From: Pseudomonas sp. KU43P
Lineage (GTDB): Bacteria > Pseudomonadota > Gammaproteobacteria > Pseudomonadales > Pseudomonadaceae
Assembly (NCBI RefSeq): GCF_033095865.1
Contig: NZ_AP019365.1
Coordinates: forward strand, 2,949,501 to 3,013,500
Reading direction: 5' to 3'
Length of the DNA: 64,000 nt
The notes under the pieces were generated by a model. That model was not told where the DNA came from. It did not search any database and saw only the letters and a program-made list of their open reading frames with translations. Every line of letters begins with the position of its first letter. Position 1 is the stretch's first letter. Position numbers and translations under genes: made by a program. This document shows, one piece after another, positions 33,809 to 43,075 of this stretch.

Positions 33809-34863
33809 CCGCCTACATCCTGCGTCGCCTGCTGCTGATCATCCCCACCTTGCTGGCGATCCTGCTGGTCAATTTCGCCATCGTCCAGGCCGCGCCGGGC
33901 GGCCCGGTGGAACAGGCGGTGGCACGCCTGCAAGGCCTGGGCGGCAGTGCGCCAGGCGCCCGCGCGGAAGTGGTACATGGCGAGTCCCGCGCCACCCGCG
34001 GCCTGGACCCGAAACTGATCGACGAGATCAAGCGCCAGTATGGTTTCGACAAGTCTGCCAGCGAGCGTCTGTGGCTGATGCTCGGGCAGTATGCGCGGCT
34101 GGATTTCGGCCAGAGCTTCTTTCGCGGCGCCAAGGTCACCGACCTGATACTCGACAAGTTGCCTGTGACCCTGTCACTAGGCTTCTGGGCCACGCTGATC
34201 ACGTACCTGGTGTCGATCCCGCTGGGCATCCGCAAGGCGGTGCGCCACGGCAGCCGTTTCGATGCCTGGAGCAGCGCACTGATCGTGATCGGCTATGCCC
34301 TGCCCTCGTTCCTGTTCGCCCTGCTGCTGATCGTGCTGTTCGCCGGCGGCACGTCGCTAAACTGGTTCCCGGTGCGCGGGCTGGTGTCCGAGGATTTTGA
34401 CCAGTTGAGCCTGCTGGGCAAGCTTGCCGACTATTTCTGGCACCTGGTGCTGCCAGTCGGCGCGCTGGTGATTGGCGGTTTCGCCACCCTCACCCTGCTG
34501 ACCAAGAACGCCTTTCTCGACGAGATTTCCCGCCAGTATGTGGTCACCGCCCGGGCCAAGGGCCTGAGCGAGCAGCGCGTGCTTTATGGGCATGTGCTGC
34601 GCAACGCCATGCTGCTGGTGCTGGCCGGGTTGCCGCAGGCGCTGATCACGGTGTTCTTCGCCGGCTCGCTGCTGATCGAGGTGATCTTCTCCCTCGATGG
34701 CCTGGGCCGCCTAAGCTATGAGGCGGCTGTGTCGCGTGACTACCCGGTGGTGTTCGGCACGCTGTTCATCTTCACCCTGGCAGGTTTGCTGTTCCGCCTG
34801 ATCGGCGACCTGGCCTTCACCGTGCTCGATCCGCGCATCGACTTCGACGCGAGGGCCCACTGA
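33805..34863 (+). CDS. yejB: ABC peptide importer permease YejB-like
   Basis: A 352-residue inner-membrane permease. [20 protein letters not shown] is segment 1; the binding-protein-dependent EAA loop appears as [24 protein letters not shown]. Start at 33805 overlaps the yejA stop; an upstream in-frame codon is rejected. Ends overlapping yejE by one base, so A, B and E form one operon. Confidence 0.93.
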   Translation: MTAYILRRLLLIIPTLLAILLVNFAIVQAAPGGPVEQAVARLQGLGGSAPGARAEVVHGESRATRGLDPKLIDEIKRQYGFDKSASERLWLMLGQYARLDFGQSFFRGAKVTDLILDKLPVTLSLGFWATLITYLVSIPLGIRKAVRHGSRFDAWSSALIVIGYALPSFLFALLLIVLFAGGTSLNWFPVRGLVSEDFDQLSLLGKLADYFWHLVLPVGALVIGGFATLTLLTKNAFLDEISRQYVVTARAKGLSEQRVLYGHVLRNAMLLVLAGLPQALITVFFAGSLLIEVIFSLDGLGRLSYEAAVSRDYPVVFGTLFIFTLAGLLFRLIGDLAFTVLDPRIDFDARAH

Positions 34864-35879
34864 TGCTTTCGCCGGTTTCGCGTCGCCGCCTGCAACGCTT
34901 TCGCCGTAACGGCCGTGGCTGGGTATCGCTGTGGCTGTTCGCCGGTTTGCTGCTGCTGAGCCTGGGCGCCGAGCTGGTCGCCAACGACAAACCCCTGTTG
35001 CTGGGGTTCAAGGGCGAGCTGTACGTCCCGGCGCTCAAACGCTACACCGAGCAGCAGTTCGGTGGCCAACTGCCCTTCCAGCCGGACTACCGCAGTGCTT
35101 ATGTACGGCAGTTGATCGAAGGCCAGGGCGGCTGGATGTTTTTCGCCCCAATCCCCTTCAGCGCCGACACGCCCAACTACGACCTGCAAGTACCCACACC
35201 CAGCCCGCCAAGCGCCAGCAATTGGCTGGGCACCGACGACCAGGGCCGCGATGTACTGGCGCGGGTGCTGTATGGCACGCGGACCTCGCTGCTGTTCGCC
35301 TTTGCCCTGACCGTGGTCAGCGTGCTGATCGGCCTGGCCGCCGGCGCCTTGCAGGGCTATCACGGTGGCTGGGTCGACCTGATCGGTCAGCGTCTGCTGG
35401 AGGTGTGGTCGGGGTTGCCGGTGCTGTACCTGCTGATCATCCTCAGCGGCTTCGTTGAGCCGGACTTCTGGTGGCTGCTGGGCATCATGGCACTGTTCTC
35501 CTGGCTGACCCTGGTGGATGTGGTGCGCGCCGAATTCCTGCGGGGGCGCAACCTCGAATACGTCAAGGCCGCCCGAGCTCTGGGCCTGCCGGACAGCCAG
35601 GTAATGCTGCGGCATATCCTGCCCAATGCCATGAACGCCACCTTCACCTATGTACCGTTCATGCTCACCGGGGCCATCACCACCCTGACCGCCTTGGACT
35701 TTCTCGGCTTCGGCATGCCGGCCGGGAGTGCATCGCTGGGCGAGCTGGTGACCCAGGGTAAACAGCACCTGGAGGCCCCCTGGCTGGGCTTTACCGCGTT
35801 CTTTGCGCTGGCGGTGATCCTGTCACTGCTGGTGTTCATCGGCGACGCCCTGCGCGAGGCGTTCGACCCACGAAGCTAG
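34863..35879 (+). CDS. yejE: ABC peptide importer permease YejE-like
   Basis: A 338-residue permease, C-terminal half with five hydrophobic segments and the EAA loop (LEYVKAARALGLPDSQVMLRHILPN). The long N-terminal periplasmic stretch with LGTDDQGRDVLARVLYGTRTS is typical of DppC/YejE subunits. No YejF-like ATPase follows; the next gene is a dehydrogenase, so the importer must borrow an ATPase encoded elsewhere. Confidence 0.93.
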   Translation: MLSPVSRRRLQRFRRNGRGWVSLWLFAGLLLLSLGAELVANDKPLLLGFKGELYVPALKRYTEQQFGGQLPFQPDYRSAYVRQLIEGQGGWMFFAPIPFSADTPNYDLQVPTPSPPSASNWLGTDDQGRDVLARVLYGTRTSLLFAFALTVVSVLIGLAAGALQGYHGGWVDLIGQRLLEVWSGLPVLYLLIILSGFVEPDFWWLLGIMALFSWLTLVDVVRAEFLRGRNLEYVKAARALGLPDSQVMLRHILPNAMNATFTYVPFMLTGAITTLTALDFLGFGMPAGSASLGELVTQGKQHLEAPWLGFTAFFALAVILSLLVFIGDALREAFDPRS

Positions 35880-35896
35880 TCCAAGGAGATGTTGGC

Positions 35897-36667
35897 ATGA
35901 CACTCGAAGGCAAGACTGCACTGGTAACCGGCTCCACCAGCGGTATCGGCCTGGGGATCGCCCAAGTGCTGGCACGCGCCGGCGCGAACATTCTGCTCAA
36001 CGGTTTCGGCGACCCGTCAGCGGCCTTGGCCGAGGTAGCCAGCCATGGGGTGAAGGTGACGCACCACCCCGCCGACCTGTCCGACGTGGCGCAGATAGAA
36101 GCACTGTTCGCCCTGGCCGAACGCGAATTCGGCGGGGTCGATATCCTTGTCAACAACGCCGGCATCCAGCACGTGGCCCCGGTCGAGCAATTTCCGGTAG
36201 AAAGCTGGGACAAGATCATCGCCCTGAACCTGTCGGCCGTGTTCCATGGCACCCGCCTGGCCCTGCCCGGCATGCGTGCACGCAACTGGGGGCGCATCGT
36301 CAACATCGCCTCGGTGCACGGGCTGGTCGGCTCCACCGGCAAGGCGGCATACGTGGCCGCCAAGCACGGCGTGGTCGGCCTGACCAAGGTGGTGGGCCTG
36401 GAAACTGCCACCAGCAACGTCACCTGCAATGCCATCTGCCCCGGCTGGGTGCTGACCCCGCTGGTGCAGAAGCAGATCGACGATCGCGCCGCCAAGGGCA
36501 TAGACCCCCATCAGGCACAAGCGGATCTGCTGGCCGAGAAACAGCCTTCATTGGCCTTCGTCACCCCCGAGCACTTGGGCGAGCTGGTACTATTCTTGTG
36601 CAGCGAGGCCGGTAGCCAGGTCCGCGGCGCCGCCTGGAACGTCGATGGTGGCTGGCTGGCCCAATGA
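35897..36667 (+). CDS. hbdH: 3-Hydroxybutyrate dehydrogenase
   Basis: A 256-residue short-chain dehydrogenase interconverting D-3-hydroxybutyrate and acetoacetate. VTGSTSGIGLGIA is the NAD loop, DILVNNAGIQHVAPVE follows, the catalytic Ser is in NIASVHGLVGS and Tyr/Lys in AAYVAAKHGVVG; this SVHG...YVAAKHG pairing is characteristic of BdhA/HbdH. AAGGAG precedes the ATG by 10 nt. It follows yejE by 17 nt and may be cotranscribed. Confidence 0.9.
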   Translation: MTLEGKTALVTGSTSGIGLGIAQVLARAGANILLNGFGDPSAALAEVASHGVKVTHHPADLSDVAQIEALFALAEREFGGVDILVNNAGIQHVAPVEQFPVESWDKIIALNLSAVFHGTRLALPGMRARNWGRIVNIASVHGLVGSTGKAAYVAAKHGVVGLTKVVGLETATSNVTCNAICPGWVLTPLVQKQIDDRAAKGIDPHQAQADLLAEKQPSLAFVTPEHLGELVLFLCSEAGSQVRGAAWNVDGGWLAQ

Positions 36668-36721
36668 TGCGCAGCCAGGGCCTGGCAGCGGTCTTGCACC
36701 CGTTAATTGCAAGGAGGCCCT

Positions 36722-37201
36722 ATGCGCCCAACCCACATGTCCGCGATGCTCGCCCTGGCCCTGGCTGCCACCGCCCCGGCGATGGCAGCCAGCCTGAAAG
36801 ACGTCGCGCCGTACCCTGAAGCGGAAAAGGGCTTTACCCGGCAGGTGATCCACCTGCCGGCACAGGCTGATGAATCGGCCCACAAGCTTGAAATCCTGGC
36901 GGGCAAGACCCTGCAGGTCGACTGCAACCGCCAGCGCCTGGCCGGCAGCTTGGAAGAACGCACCCTGGAAGGCTGGGGCTACAGCTACTACCGCCTGGAT
37001 AAGGTCGGCGGCCCGGCCAGCACCCTGATGGCCTGCCCGGATGGCAAGAAGACCGAGGCCTTCGTGCCGGTGGTCGGCGAAGGCTTCATGCTGCGTTACA
37101 ACAGCAAACTGCCGGTGGTGGTCTATGTGCCGCAGGGCGTCGAGGTGCGCTACCGCGTGTGGTCGGCCTCAAATGACGTGCAGAAGGCCAAGGTAGAATG
37201 A
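36722..37201 (+). CDS. eco: Ecotin, periplasmic serine protease inhibitor
   Basis: A 159-residue ecotin with a signal peptide ([23 protein letters not shown]). Mature motifs: [46 protein letters not shown] and LMACPDGKK; the two cysteines form the disulfide that holds the reactive loop. The P1 position appears to be Leu (STL|MACP) rather than the Met of E. coli ecotin. It inhibits trypsin-, chymotrypsin- and elastase-like proteases. AAGGAGG lies before the ATG at 36722. Confidence 0.94.
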   Translation: MRPTHMSAMLALALAATAPAMAASLKDVAPYPEAEKGFTRQVIHLPAQADESAHKLEILAGKTLQVDCNRQRLAGSLEERTLEGWGYSYYRLDKVGGPASTLMACPDGKKTEAFVPVVGEGFMLRYNSKLPVVVYVPQGVEVRYRVWSASNDVQKAKVE

Positions 37202-37206
37202 GGCGC

Positions 37207-37246
37207 GCCGCCATTGTGCGATCAGGCATAATGGCGGCCTTTTTTT
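37207..37246 (+). terminator. Intrinsic terminator after eco
   Basis: GCCGCCATT ... AATGGCGGC (9-bp perfect stem, 14-nt loop) followed by C and seven T, starting 6 nt after the ecotin stop. Confidence 0.88.
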
Positions 37247-37268
37247 GCCCCGAAGCACAGGTGTCCCC

Positions 37269-37544
37269 ATGAAAGCTCAAGCCCGCCACATCCTGGTCAA
37301 GACCGCTGACGAAGCCGAAAAGCTCAAGCAGCGCATCGCCAATGGCGAGGCCTTCGACGTGCTGGCCAAGAAGTTCTCCACTTGCCCTTCAGGCAAGCGT
37401 GGCGGCGACCTGGGCGAAGTGCGGCCCGGGCAGCTGGTAGGTGCCATCGACCAGGTAATCTTCAAGAAACCTTTGCGCGTGGTGCATGGGCCAATCAAAT
37501 CCAAGTTCGGTTATCACCTGGTGCAGACCTTCTACCGCGACTGA
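37269..37544 (+). CDS. ppiC: Parvulin-type peptidyl-prolyl isomerase (second copy)
   Basis: A 91-residue parvulin domain paralogous to the gene at 31573. It keeps the pattern ARHILVKTADEAEKLK, CPSGKRGGDLGEVRPGQL and SKFGYHLVQT. No signal peptide. Start at 37269 (MKAQARH) is the normal one. It sits behind the eco terminator, so it has its own promoter or relies on read-through. Confidence 0.93.
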   Translation: MKAQARHILVKTADEAEKLKQRIANGEAFDVLAKKFSTCPSGKRGGDLGEVRPGQLVGAIDQVIFKKPLRVVHGPIKSKFGYHLVQTFYRD

Positions 37545-37553
37545 TTGGCAGCC

Positions 37554-38177
37554 CTAGCGACGTGCCGCCAGCAAACCGAGGCCTGCACAACCGAGCAGCG
37601 ATGCACTCACGCGGTTGAATAGCCGGCGCGGCCCGGGCTGGCTGAACCAGCGCTGCAGGTAGGCGCCCAACCCGGCGTAGATGGCGATTGCCGCCCATTC
37701 CAGCAGCAAGAACAGCACGCCCAGCCAGAGGAACTGCTCGCTCACCGGCGTGGCGCTGCCGACCGAAACGAACTGCGGCAGGAATGCGGTGAAGATCAGG
37801 ATCGCCTTCGGGTTGCCCGCTGCCACCCAAAATTCCTGGCGTGCCAGGCGCCAGGTACCCCGCGGATGGTCACTGGCGACCACCGCCTCGCCCACCGGTG
37901 CCCGCCACAGTTGCCAGGCGATATAGAACAGGTAGGCCGCACCCACAACCTTGATCACCAGGAACAGGTATTCGCTGGTGTGCAACACCACGGCCAGGCC
38001 CATGGCAGCCAGCGCGATCATCCCGCTGAAGGCGACGATACGCCCGCCACCGGCCACACAGGCCGTGCGCAGGCCGTACCGGCTGGCGTTATGCAGCGAC
38101 AGCAGGTTGTTAGGCCCCGGCGCCATGTTCAGCGCGAAACAGGCAGGGATGAATAGCAGCAGGCTCGACAGGTCCAT
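37554..38177 (-). CDS. LysE/RhtB-family amino-acid exporter
   Basis: A 207-residue, six-segment exporter beginning LLLFIPACFALNMAPGPNNLL, the MxPGP family hallmark in segment 1. Later segments include VVGAAYLFYIAWQLWRAP and the conserved WVAAGNPKAILIFTAFLPQF. It is convergent with the second ppiC and divergent to the AraC gene at 38337. Substrate unknown; family members export Thr, homoserine, Lys or Leu. Confidence 0.9.
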   Translation of the reverse strand: MDLSSLLLFIPACFALNMAPGPNNLLSLHNASRYGLRTACVAGGGRIVAFSGMIALAAMGLAVVLHTSEYLFLVIKVVGAAYLFYIAWQLWRAPVGEAVVASDHPRGTWRLARQEFWVAAGNPKAILIFTAFLPQFVSVGSATPVSEQFLWLGVLFLLLEWAAIAIYAGLGAYLQRWFSQPGPRRLFNRVSASLLGCAGLGLLAARR

Positions 38178-38336
38178 TGGATACTCCTGGTGATCAGAGC
38201 GGTATTCAGACGCCTGGCCGCGACAGGGTCAAGGTACAGCCAGCAGTGAAAACTGTACGGCCCCGCCCAGCCGACGCCCCCTTTTGCCCGGCGAGGCTCG
38301 GCGCTGTAAGCTGCCGGCTCGACCGAGGAGTTTGCC

Positions 38337-39164
38337 GTGCCCACTACGCGAACCTTGCTCTGGCGCGACCCGACGCTACCTTGGGTGGAAAGCCGCAGGG
38401 CCTGCCATAGCCGGGCCTGCTACAAGGCCCATAGCCACCCTACCTTCTCCATCGGCGCCGTGGACGCCGGCCGCAGCCATTTCACCGGCGCAGGTGACGG
38501 CCAGGTGCACCTGACACCAGGCTCTCTGGTGTTGGTACCGGCGCAACGGGTGCATGCGTGCAACCCCGAGCCCGGTCAGGCCTGGAGTTACCAGATGCTG
38601 CACGTGGAAGAGCGCTGGCTGGCGCAGGTGCGGCTGGAATCGGGGCTCGGCGGGGCCGAAGCCGGGGAACCGGCGCGCATCAGCCGCAGCCCGGCACTGT
38701 ATCGCGCGTTCTGCGAATTGAACGCGCTGTTGTTTTCCGCCGCTGCCAGCACTGAAAAGGAAGCGGCACTGATCACCTTCATGGGTGACCATGATTTTTC
38801 CGGGCATCCGCCGTTGCCATCGGCCCCAGCACCCGCGCTGGCGGGCACGCTCTTGCGTGAGCTGATCGAACACATCGAAACGGCGAACCCTGCGCAGTTG
38901 AGCCTGCAGACATTGGCACAACACGCAGGCCTCGGCCGTTACCAACTGATTCGCGCCTTTCGTGTTGTCACGGGGCTGACACCCCATGCCTACCTGCTCA
39001 ACGCCCGAGTCAATCGCGGGCGACAATGGCTAAGGGACGGGCAGCCGTTGGCCGAAGTGGCCTATCGCCTGGGCTTTGCCGACCAGAGCCACTTCCAGCG
39101 GGTGTTCAAGGCGCACGTAGGGGTTACCCCAGGCCAGTATCGTCAGGGCTCGGCTGCCTGGTAA
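38337..39164 (+). CDS. AraC-family regulator
   Basis: A 275-residue regulator with an N-terminal cupin-like sensing domain (residues 1-140; HFTGAGDGQVHLTPGSLVLVPA) and a C-terminal double helix-turn-helix (HAGLGRYQLIRAFRVVTGLT, then AYRLGFADQSHFQRVFKAHV). Start is GTG at 38337. It lies 76 nt before a LysE-type exporter and divergent to another, so it may control either. Effector likely an amino acid or related compound by context. Confidence 0.88.
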   Translation: MPTTRTLLWRDPTLPWVESRRACHSRACYKAHSHPTFSIGAVDAGRSHFTGAGDGQVHLTPGSLVLVPAQRVHACNPEPGQAWSYQMLHVEERWLAQVRLESGLGGAEAGEPARISRSPALYRAFCELNALLFSAAASTEKEAALITFMGDHDFSGHPPLPSAPAPALAGTLLRELIEHIETANPAQLSLQTLAQHAGLGRYQLIRAFRVVTGLTPHAYLLNARVNRGRQWLRDGQPLAEVAYRLGFADQSHFQRVFKAHVGVTPGQYRQGSAAW

Positions 39165-39240
39165 GTCCTGCAATAATCTTCAATACCTGGATCCGGCTCG
39201 CCAGCACACTGCGGTTTTCCAATGAGAGAATTCCGTAGCC

Positions 39241-39855
39241 ATGGAGCAGTTCCTGATCGTCGCCCTCGCCCACTTCCTTGCCCTGCTTTCGCCAGGCCCG
39301 GACTTTTTCCTGGTAGCCCGCACCTCGATCCATGCCGGTTGGCGCGTCGCCAGCGGCGTCTGCCTGGGCATCGCGCTGGCCAATGGGCTGTTCATCGCCG
39401 TGGCGTTTGCCGGCCTGGCCATCCTGCGTGAAGGCAGCCCCTTGTTCATCGGCCTGCAGCTGGCCGGTGCAGCCTACCTGCTCTACATCGGCGTGCTGTT
39501 CTGGCGCCATGCCGGGCAAGCCGAGCTGAGTGCGGTTGGCACCTCTCGCGCCAATGCCAGCGGTTGGCGGGGCCTGGGCATGGGTTTTCTGTCGGCCTTT
39601 CTCAACCCCAAGAACGGCCTGTTCTACGCCAGCCTTGCCAGTATGGTCGCCAGCAGCAGCGTAGGCTGGAAGTGGCTTTATGGCGCCTGGATGTTCGCCA
39701 TCGTGCTGGCTTGGGACCTTCTGGTGGCCGTGACCATCGGCAACCAGCGCCTGCTACGGCGCTTTTCGCGTGCCTTGCCCTGGTTGCAACGCGCTTCGGC
39801 GATCATGCTGGTGGCATTGGCTGCGGTGCTGCTCGGCCATCTGCTGCGGGCGTGA
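39241..39855 (+). CDS. LysE/RhtB-family exporter
   Basis: A 204-residue exporter with the start FLIVALAHFLALLSPGPDFF (LSPGPD hallmark), six hydrophobic segments and GFLSAFLNPKNGLFYASLAS. It follows the AraC gene. Its 3' end overlaps the convergent phosphatase gene by 53 nt. Substrate unknown. Confidence 0.9.
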   Translation: MEQFLIVALAHFLALLSPGPDFFLVARTSIHAGWRVASGVCLGIALANGLFIAVAFAGLAILREGSPLFIGLQLAGAAYLLYIGVLFWRHAGQAELSAVGTSRANASGWRGLGMGFLSAFLNPKNGLFYASLASMVASSSVGWKWLYGAWMFAIVLAWDLLVAVTIGNQRLLRRFSRALPWLQRASAIMLVALAAVLLGHLLRA

Positions 39856-40528
39856 TCAGCTTCAGGGTCGCCATGTCCAGCAGGCTGAAATGGCCGCTGG
39901 CCCAACCGCCGGTGTCCAGATGCCAAACATTGCCCAAGCGTTTGGCTTGCAGCACCGGTGTATGCCCCACCAACAACGCCCGCACGCCTGTGACCGGCTC
40001 GGTATTGCCGTCTTTCAGGCGTTGTCGCGACCACTGGCAGACTTCGCGAACCCGGGCGTCGTCATCGAACAGCAGGCTGTCGCGCAGTGCGCCCCAGTCG
40101 TCGAAAGGGCTGTCGGCGTGCAGCAGGCCGACCAACCCGTCGGCGGTCTGCACCTCCAGGGCGATCGGCAACTGCAGGAACTGCTCGACGAACAACGCCT
40201 GCTGTTCGCGTGGCAGGTCGAGGAACCAGCCACCGCCAGCGGCGCGGTACATGTCCAGATCAAGGCGCCCGCCGTGCAGGTAGGTGATCGCCAGCGACTC
40301 ATGGTTGCCCTGCACAGCGTGGAACCAGGGCCTGGCCAGCCAAAGCAGTGCTTGCTCGCTGTGCGGGCCGCGGTCGACCAAGTCGCCGACACTGAACAGG
40401 CGGTCCGTCTCTGGATCGAAACCCACTTGATCCAGGCACTCCTGAAGGCGCCGGAAATGCCCGTGGATATCGCCCACGGCCAGGTCACGCCCCTTGCTGT
40501 TGGCGGCTACCCGCCGAAACCGGCTCAT
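39803..40528 (-). CDS. PPP-family metallophosphoesterase (PrpA/PphA-like serine/threonine phosphatase)
   Basis: A 241-residue calcineurin-like phosphatase. The metal-binding triad is clear: AVGDIHGHF, FSVGDLVDRG and VQGNHES, followed by later His motifs (LLVGHTPV). Size fits the phage-lambda/PphA group of protein phosphatases. Start ATG at 40528 (MSRFRRVAA) has GAGGAAG directly upstream; an in-frame ATG at 40579 is rejected. Target unknown. Confidence 0.88.
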   Translation of the reverse strand: MSRFRRVAANSKGRDLAVGDIHGHFRRLQECLDQVGFDPETDRLFSVGDLVDRGPHSEQALLWLARPWFHAVQGNHESLAITYLHGGRLDLDMYRAAGGGWFLDLPREQQALFVEQFLQLPIALEVQTADGLVGLLHADSPFDDWGALRDSLLFDDDARVREVCQWSRQRLKDGNTEPVTGVRALLVGHTPVLQAKRLGNVWHLDTGGWASGHFSLLDMATLKLITPAADGRAAPQPMPPA

Positions 40529-40602
40529 TGCAATCTTCCTCAGCCACCGCGCCGGGGCAGGCGTAAAATAGAGCAACACGCGGTCCGCCCCGGAGGTGAA
40601 TC

Positions 40603-41118
40603 ATGCGTAACGCCCTATTGTGTGCCGTGCTCATGGCGCTGTCAGTCAACAGCATGGCACAAGGTACCCCACCTGCGCAGGTCGAGGTGCGTTTCGACCA
40701 CCCGGAAAAATTCCGCGATGCAAGCCTGGACAGCGCCGGCTATGAACGTGGCGCCGACGACTATGTCATGAAGACCCTGACCCAATACCTGCAACAACTT
40801 GGCCAGCGCTATTTGCAGCCAGGCCAGCATCTGGCGATCGACATTCGTGACATCGACCTGGCAGGCCGTTTCGAGCCATGGCACAGCCGCGCCTACGATG
40901 TGCGTTTCATGCGCGATATCACCTGGCCGACCATCGACCTCAGCTATACGCTCAGCCAACCCGGCCAGGCAGACCTGCAAGCCCAGGAACGGGTCAGCGA
41001 CAAGATGTACCTCAGCCGCCCGGGACGCGCGGCCAGCAGCAACGACCGCCTGTATGCGGAGAAGGCAATGCTCAGCGACTGGTTCCGCCAACGCTTCGCT
41101 TCACACCCGTCGACCTGA
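40603..41118 (+). CDS. DUF3016-type exported protein
   Basis: A 171-residue protein with a cleavable signal peptide (MRNALLCAVLMALSVNSMAQG). The mature part has QVEVRFDHPEKFRDA and LAIDIRDIDLAGRFEPW, characteristic of the DUF3016 family in gamma-proteobacteria. It is likely periplasmic. Divergent to the phosphatase with a 74-nt gap. No known function. Confidence 0.8.
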   Translation: MRNALLCAVLMALSVNSMAQGTPPAQVEVRFDHPEKFRDASLDSAGYERGADDYVMKTLTQYLQQLGQRYLQPGQHLAIDIRDIDLAGRFEPWHSRAYDVRFMRDITWPTIDLSYTLSQPGQADLQAQERVSDKMYLSRPGRAASSNDRLYAEKAMLSDWFRQRFASHPST

Positions 41119-41228
41119 ACTATCCTGGGTTGGCTTGAGCAGGCACGCCAGTTGTATGCTTGCCTCTTCGACCTACAGATGGGAACGACTTTCATGGAAC
41201 GCTCTGCCCGGCTGGATGCCACTGCTGC

Positions 41229-41471
41229 ATGAAATACCTGCTTTTGACGTTAAGCAGTTTCGCCGCCACCTATTATTTGGTTGGGCTGTTGATTCAGGGC
41301 CAGCTGGCCGACATCGCCGAAGGCTTGCGCCATCGTCCGGATGCGCCACCGCCCGGCCAGTACCTGCGCGAGGTGCGGCCTTACGCCCGCCGGGCGCGAT
41401 GGCATTACACGCTCATGGCCGGCTCGGCACTGGCATTGGTGGCCTGCTTGGTCGCGTATTGGGCAAGCTGA
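41229..41471 (+). CDS. Small two-segment membrane protein
   Basis: An 80-residue protein with an N-terminal hydrophobic helix (YLLLTLSSFAATYYLVGLLI) and a C-terminal one (YTLMAGSALALVACLVAYW) around a basic, proline-rich loop. ATG at 41229 chosen because upstream in-frame residues are cysteine-rich and unlike protein. Family not recognised. Ends 9 nt before the convergent ogt gene. Confidence 0.6.
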   Translation: MKYLLLTLSSFAATYYLVGLLIQGQLADIAEGLRHRPDAPPPGQYLREVRPYARRARWHYTLMAGSALALVACLVAYWAS

Positions 41472-41480
41472 ACGCGCCGC

Positions 41481-41981
41481 TCAAAAGTCCAGGGCCAGGC
41501 TCTGGCGCCCTTCCAGTGCCAACAGGTACTGCTTGGCTGGCAAACCGCCGGCAAAACCGGTGAGGCTGCCGGAGGCGCCGATCACGCGGTGGCATGGGGC
41601 AATGATCGAAATTGGATTGCGCCCGTTGGCCGCACCTACCGCACGCACGGCACTGGGGTTGCCGATCTGCCGGGCGATATCGCTGTAACTGCGGGTTTCG
41701 CCGAAAGGGATGGTCAATAGCGCGGCCCACACCTGGCGCTGGAACTCGGTACCGGCAAAGTCCAGCGCCAGTTCGAAACGCTGGCGAGTACCTGCGAAGT
41801 ACTCGCCCAGCTGGCGGGCCGTCTCACGAAGAATGGGGTGCTGGTCGTCCCGGTGCAGTTCGCCCAGGCGCACGCGGTTTTCCCGTTCCTCCTCCCACAG
41901 CACGGCCGCTAGGCGCTCGCCGCGCGCGACCAACGTCAGGGTGCCAACCGGGGATTGCAACAACGTGAATGCGCAGGACAT
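41481..41981 (-). CDS. ogt: Methylated-DNA-[protein]-cysteine S-methyltransferase
   Basis: A 166-residue suicide DNA-repair enzyme removing O6-alkyl groups from guanine. The active-site PCHRVIG is at about residue 127-133, with the helix-turn-helix (RSYSDIARQIGNPSAVRAVG) just before and the C-terminal GGLPAKQYLLALE after. The N-terminal domain is short, as in Ogt rather than Ada. Confidence 0.94.
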   Translation of the reverse strand: MSCAFTLLQSPVGTLTLVARGERLAAVLWEEERENRVRLGELHRDDQHPILRETARQLGEYFAGTRQRFELALDFAGTEFQRQVWAALLTIPFGETRSYSDIARQIGNPSAVRAVGAANGRNPISIIAPCHRVIGASGSLTGFAGGLPAKQYLLALEGRQSLALDF

Positions 41982-42065
41982 GAGCCGTTTTCACCACAAG
42001 ACAAGTTCAGCGCACTCTAACCTTGCACGCGGGCCTGCGCACCCGCTTTCTTGCGCAGCTAACCT

Positions 42066-42863
42066 TCAGGCCGCGATGCGTCGCGCTTCAGCCAGGTCGA
42101 TCTTGGGAATCACCGTTGGCGGAATGCGCGAAGTGGCGGACAAGTTGTAAACGCGAAAATGCTCGTTGACCACCTGCCGGGCCATCAAGGTCAGCGATGG
42201 CAGAATTCGGCTGTCCCAGTGCAGGTCGAGCCCACAAGGTGAGCGCTCGCCCGCCGCGCCCTCGTGCTCGTAGAAACGGCCCACGGACTGGTCCAGGTCG
42301 ACCCCCACCAGAAACACCTGCTCGAAGCCCAGGTGATAGGCCAGCTGCAGAGCAACGTAGGCGACCGTGCGGGCATCATAGAAGCCGCTCGACAAATCTT
42401 TGCTGAAGGCGATCGAACGCGCCCGCTTGCTCCACAATGCACGGTTGCAGACATGATTTTCGCCACGCCCGCGCAAGCTATCGAACAATCCGGGGATTTC
42501 GGCCTTGCGCAGGGGGTAGCACTGCGTTCCGCTGGGCACATCGGCGGTGGCGAACTGTTCCGGCCACAGAGCCAGGCGCTGGCTATCGCGCACGGCCTGG
42601 GCGAACAGTGCCGGCTGTTGCTTGCGAAAGCCTTTGTCGGTGCAGACATAAAAGAACGGTTTCACGCCACAGGATGCGGTGAGCGAAATGGAGCCGTTCA
42701 TGGCAATTACCGGCAGATGAGCGAACTCCTCCATCGGAAAATGCTTTGCAGATGCACCGGAGGCCAGGATTACCACCGGGCCCTTCTGGGTATTGCGACA
42801 CGCCTCGAAACTGGAGAACGCCCCGCGTACAGCGTTGAGCTGCGACGGAATTGTGTTCATCAA
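42066..42863 (-). CDS. DUF115/MptE-like Rossmann protein, probably glycan-related
   Basis: A 265-residue protein with VVILASGASAKHFPMEEF at the N-terminus, a glycine-rich nucleotide-binding turn, then PVIAMNGSISL, FFYVCTDKGFRKQQ and LQLAYHLGFEQVFLVGVDLD. This set resembles the DUF115/MAF domain found in flagellin and LPS sugar-transfer proteins and in 6-hydroxymethylpterin pyrophosphokinase MptE. It lies at the left end of an AT-richer stretch that ends at an integrase remnant. Function tentative. Confidence 0.55.
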   Translation of the reverse strand: MMNTIPSQLNAVRGAFSSFEACRNTQKGPVVILASGASAKHFPMEEFAHLPVIAMNGSISLTASCGVKPFFYVCTDKGFRKQQPALFAQAVRDSQRLALWPEQFATADVPSGTQCYPLRKAEIPGLFDSLRGRGENHVCNRALWSKRARSIAFSKDLSSGFYDARTVAYVALQLAYHLGFEQVFLVGVDLDQSVGRFYEHEGAAGERSPCGLDLHWDSRILPSLTLMARQVVNEHFRVYNLSATSRIPPTVIPKIDLAEARRIAA

Positions 42864-43032
42864 CTACATCATCAATGGGAATTTTCGTACAGGATACTTG
42901 TCGCAGAGCCCGCAGAAAACTTTTTTACAAATTCATTACACGAATAGACGAACGGGCCTTGGCTTCGACGAGCCCATTATGCGTCTGCCGCTGCTTGGCT
43001 TTTGTTGATGAGCTGCCTTGATGCTTGCTAAC

Positions 43033-43067
43033 GCAGAGACTAATACTTAAGTCTCTGCCTGGGGAGG
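43033..43067 (+). promoter_or_regulatory. Hairpin adjoining the ribosome site of the 66-residue ORF
   Basis: GCAGAGACT-aatactta-AGTCTCTGC is a perfect 9-bp inverted repeat at 43033-43058. The ribosome site GGGGAGG follows 2 nt later at 43061-43067 and the ATG is at 43076. It may be an operator or a 5' RNA structure affecting translation. Confidence 0.45.
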
Positions 43068-43075
43068 CACGAAAC

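Noticed and set aside
39803..39855. 53-nt tail-to-tail overlap of exporter and phosphatase genes as an antisense system
   Set aside because: Short convergent overlaps are common in dense genomes; both proteins keep their normal ends.
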